DNA from: Pectobacterium carotovorum
Lineage (GTDB): Bacteria > Pseudomonadota > Gammaproteobacteria > Enterobacterales > Enterobacteriaceae
Assembly (NCBI RefSeq): GCF_033898505.1
Contig: NZ_JAXAFK010000001.1
Span: 1,240,001 to 1,304,000 of the forward strand
Direction of reading: 5' to 3'
DNA: 64,000 nt
Part shown: piece after piece, positions 62,427 to 64,000 of the stretch
Layout of the letters: the number at the start of each line of letters is the position of its first letter
Position numbering within the stretch: the first letter of the stretch is position 1
Notes under the pieces: model-generated
Databases searched by the model: none
Told to the model about the DNA's origin: nothing
What the model saw: only the letters and a program-made list of their open reading frames with translations
Program-made: the position numbers and the translations under genes

Positions 62427-63437
62427 ATGATAGAAGCCGATCGTTTAATTTCCGCTGACGCCGTTCCCGAAGAAGAATTTATCGACCGTGCGATCCGCCC
62501 TAAATTGCTCAACGAGTATGTGGGGCAGCCGCAGGTGCGTGAGCAGATGGAAATTTTTATTCAGGCAGCCCGTAAGCGCGGAGATGCGTTGGATCATCTG
62601 CTAATTTTTGGTCCTCCCGGTCTGGGGAAAACGACGCTGGCGAATATTGTCGCCAATGAGATGGGCGTGAATATGCGCACGACGTCGGGCCCGGTGCTGG
62701 AAAAAGCGGGCGATCTCGCCGCGCTGCTGACTAATCTCGAACCGCATGATGTGCTGTTCATCGATGAAATTCACCGTCTGTCGCCCGTAGTGGAAGAAGT
62801 GCTGTATCCGGCGATGGAAGACTATCAGTTGGATATCATGATCGGCGAAGGGCCTGCCGCCCGTTCAATCAAACTCGATTTGCCGCCTTTCACGCTGATT
62901 GGCGCAACAACGCGTGCGGGTTCGTTAACCTCGCCGCTGCGCGATCGTTTCGGCATTGTGCAGCGCCTGGAGTTTTATAAAGTTGAGGATTTGCAGTATA
63001 TCGTCAGCCGTAGCGCACAGTGTTTAGGGCTGGATCTGACGCCGGATGGTGCCCTTGAGGTCGCGCGTCGCGCGCGGGGTACGCCGCGTATTGCCAATCG
63101 GTTATTACGCCGGGTGCGCGATTTCTCCGAGGTGAAGTCGGAAGGGGCGATTACCGGTAATGTGGCGACACAGGCGCTGGATATGCTGGCGGTGGATACC
63201 GAAGGCTTTGACTACATGGATCGTAAGCTGCTGTTGGCGATTATCGATAAATTCATGGGCGGCCCTGTCGGGCTGGACAATTTAGCGGCCGCCATTGGCG
63301 AAGAGCGTGAAACCATTGAAGACGTGCTGGAACCGTTCCTGATTCAGCAAGGGTTTATTCAGCGCACACCGCGCGGTCGGATGGCGACGCAGCACGCCTA
63401 TCGGCATTTTGGCTTAACGCGTGAAGATTTAAGTTAA
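62427..63437 (+). CDS. ruvB: Holliday junction branch migration ATPase RuvB
   Basis: AAA+ motor of 336 residues. Start at 62427 ([20 protein letters not shown]) fits E. coli; ATG 62397 would overlap ruvA by 23 bases. Walker [10 protein letters not shown] at 62-70 (Lys68), Walker [10 protein letters not shown] (Asp113), sensor 1 IGATTRAG, arginine finger in SPLRDRFG and C-terminal winged helix ending [15 protein letters not shown]. Second gene of the SOS-regulated ruvAB operon. Confidence 0.97.
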   Translation: MIEADRLISADAVPEEEFIDRAIRPKLLNEYVGQPQVREQMEIFIQAARKRGDALDHLLIFGPPGLGKTTLANIVANEMGVNMRTTSGPVLEKAGDLAALLTNLEPHDVLFIDEIHRLSPVVEEVLYPAMEDYQLDIMIGEGPAARSIKLDLPPFTLIGATTRAGSLTSPLRDRFGIVQRLEFYKVEDLQYIVSRSAQCLGLDLTPDGALEVARRARGTPRIANRLLRRVRDFSEVKSEGAITGNVATQALDMLAVDTEGFDYMDRKLLLAIIDKFMGGPVGLDNLAAAIGEERETIEDVLEPFLIQQGFIQRTPRGRMATQHAYRHFGLTREDLS

Positions 63438-63476
63438 CGAGTGACTCGACGTAGCGCCTAATCGCTGTTTTGCCAG

Positions 63477-63506
63477 ATTCAGGGAGACCACAGGGTCTCC
63501 CTGAAT
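63477..63506. terminator. stem-loop between ruvB and the porin gene
   Basis: Perfect 13-base arms ATTCAGGGAGACC and GGTCTCCCTGAAT with loop ACAG. No T run follows on either strand; a transcript-end structure for both convergent genes. Confidence 0.7.
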
Positions 63507-63514
63507 GTATGCGA

Positions 63515-64000
63515 TTAGAACCAGGCTTCCCACATTGCCCCAACGTTGAACGAGTCGAGCTTCGTGTTGACGCCGGTCGTTGTCCGTGCGGTATGTTTGT
63601 TATCCACCTCCCCGCCGGTGACATAGAAGCGCAGCATCGGTCTGAACTCCGGTCCCATCGCGATCGAGACATTCTGGGAAAGCGTCAGTTTCCATCCTTT
63701 GTTATCACCACCCTGACCGTAATCTACGTGCTGATAGCCTGCTTCAAGCCAGGTGGAATGCACATCATTCCAGAAATACATGGGGCGCACGATGGCATTA
63801 TAGTTGCGACGATCGTCCTGACTCGCGGAATCATTTGAGTAGTCGTGGTAGGCCAGCAGGTATTCGACCTGCGTTTGCGGAGTAAATTTGTACTTACCTT
63901 CAAAGCTGGCGTAGAAGGTTTTCAGGTTGTTCGTTTTGTTGTAAACGCTGTTATCGGCGTTATCCGAATAGCGGGTGATAAACTGGTTGAGACTATTTTT
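63515..64000 (-). CDS. maltoporin-like carbohydrate porin (LamB/ScrY/BglH family), C-terminal part
   Basis: Open to the right edge, so only the last 161 residues are seen. Outer-membrane beta-barrel strands alternate aromatic and polar residues: TQVEYLLAYHDYSND, YNAIVRPMYFWNDVHSTWLE, AGYQHVDYG, WKLTLSQNVSIA, and FRPMLRFYVTGGEVDN. The C-terminus GAMWEAWF ends in Phe for BAM recognition. The pattern resembles glycoside porins BglH and ScrY more than LamB itself, so a beta-glucoside or sucrose role is possible. The GTG at 63788-63790 is internal. Not part of the E. coli ruvB neighbourhood. Confidence 0.85.
   Translation of the reverse strand, partial: KNSLNQFITRYSDNADNSVYNKTNNLKTFYASFEGKYKFTPQTQVEYLLAYHDYSNDSASQDDRRNYNAIVRPMYFWNDVHSTWLEAGYQHVDYGQGGDNKGWKLTLSQNVSIAMGPEFRPMLRFYVTGGEVDNKHTARTTTGVNTKLDSFNVGAMWEAWF

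Overview
This window is a stretch of enterobacterial core chromosome from a plant-pathogenic soft-rot bacterium, most probably Pectobacterium. The core genes match Enterobacterales proteins I know almost residue for residue. A secreted family 9 pectate lyase sits among them, and ERIC-like intergenic repeats typical of this order are present. I judged identity by reading the translations and from remembered families; no search was run.

Layout. (1) Bases 1-35440 follow the gene order of the 20.9-21.9 min region of E. coli: kdsB (3' end only), [pelL-like pectate lyase inserted], ycbJ, elyC, cmoM-mukF-mukE-mukB, ldtD-mepK-gloC, aspC, ompF, asnS, pncB, pepN, pyrD, zapC, ycbX, rlmL-uup, pqiA-pqiB-pqiC, rmf. 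(2) Bases 35441-39905 are accessory: a chemoreceptor gene, then an AT-rich pair of secreted LprI-like (DUF1311) proteins, ending at a tRNA-Ser(GGA). (3) Bases 40274-48736 follow the E. coli 23-25 min order: ycdX-ycdY, yceB, grxB, mdtH, rimJ-yceH-mviM, murJ. (4) Bases 48908-63437 follow the E. coli 42 min order: argS, [39-residue membrane ORF], yecM, cutC, cmoB-cmoA, yecN, yecE, [EAL-HDOD gene], aspS-nudB-yebC-ruvC, ruvA-ruvB. (5) The right edge holds the 3' part of a maltoporin-like sugar porin gene. murJ and argS lie side by side here. In E. coli each borders a different flagellar gene cluster, so the junction is a synteny breakpoint.

How the genes work together. Chromosome and division: MukF-MukE-MukB condensin, ZapC, RuvABC. 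Envelope: LdtD makes 3-3 peptidoglycan cross-links and MepK cuts them; MurJ flips lipid II; ElyC, PqiABC, OmpF, KdsB and the sugar porin complete this group. Translation: AsnS, ArgS, AspS, RlmKL, Uup, RMF, RimJ, and CmoA, CmoB and CmoM, which together complete mcmo5U34 in tRNA. Metabolism: AspC, PncB, PyrD, PepN, GloC.

Several regulatory sites are readable. There is an OmpR-type region and conserved leader upstream of ompF, a PurR operator before pyrD, and a LexA box before ruvAB that doubles as the ruvC terminator. Clear hairpin terminators close most units. I found no CRISPR array, transposase, prophage or recognisable new multi-gene system. The most unusual parts are the DUF1311 pair beside tRNA-Ser, the palindromic insertion inside the muk operon, the unannotated 39-residue ORF and the murJ-argS junction.
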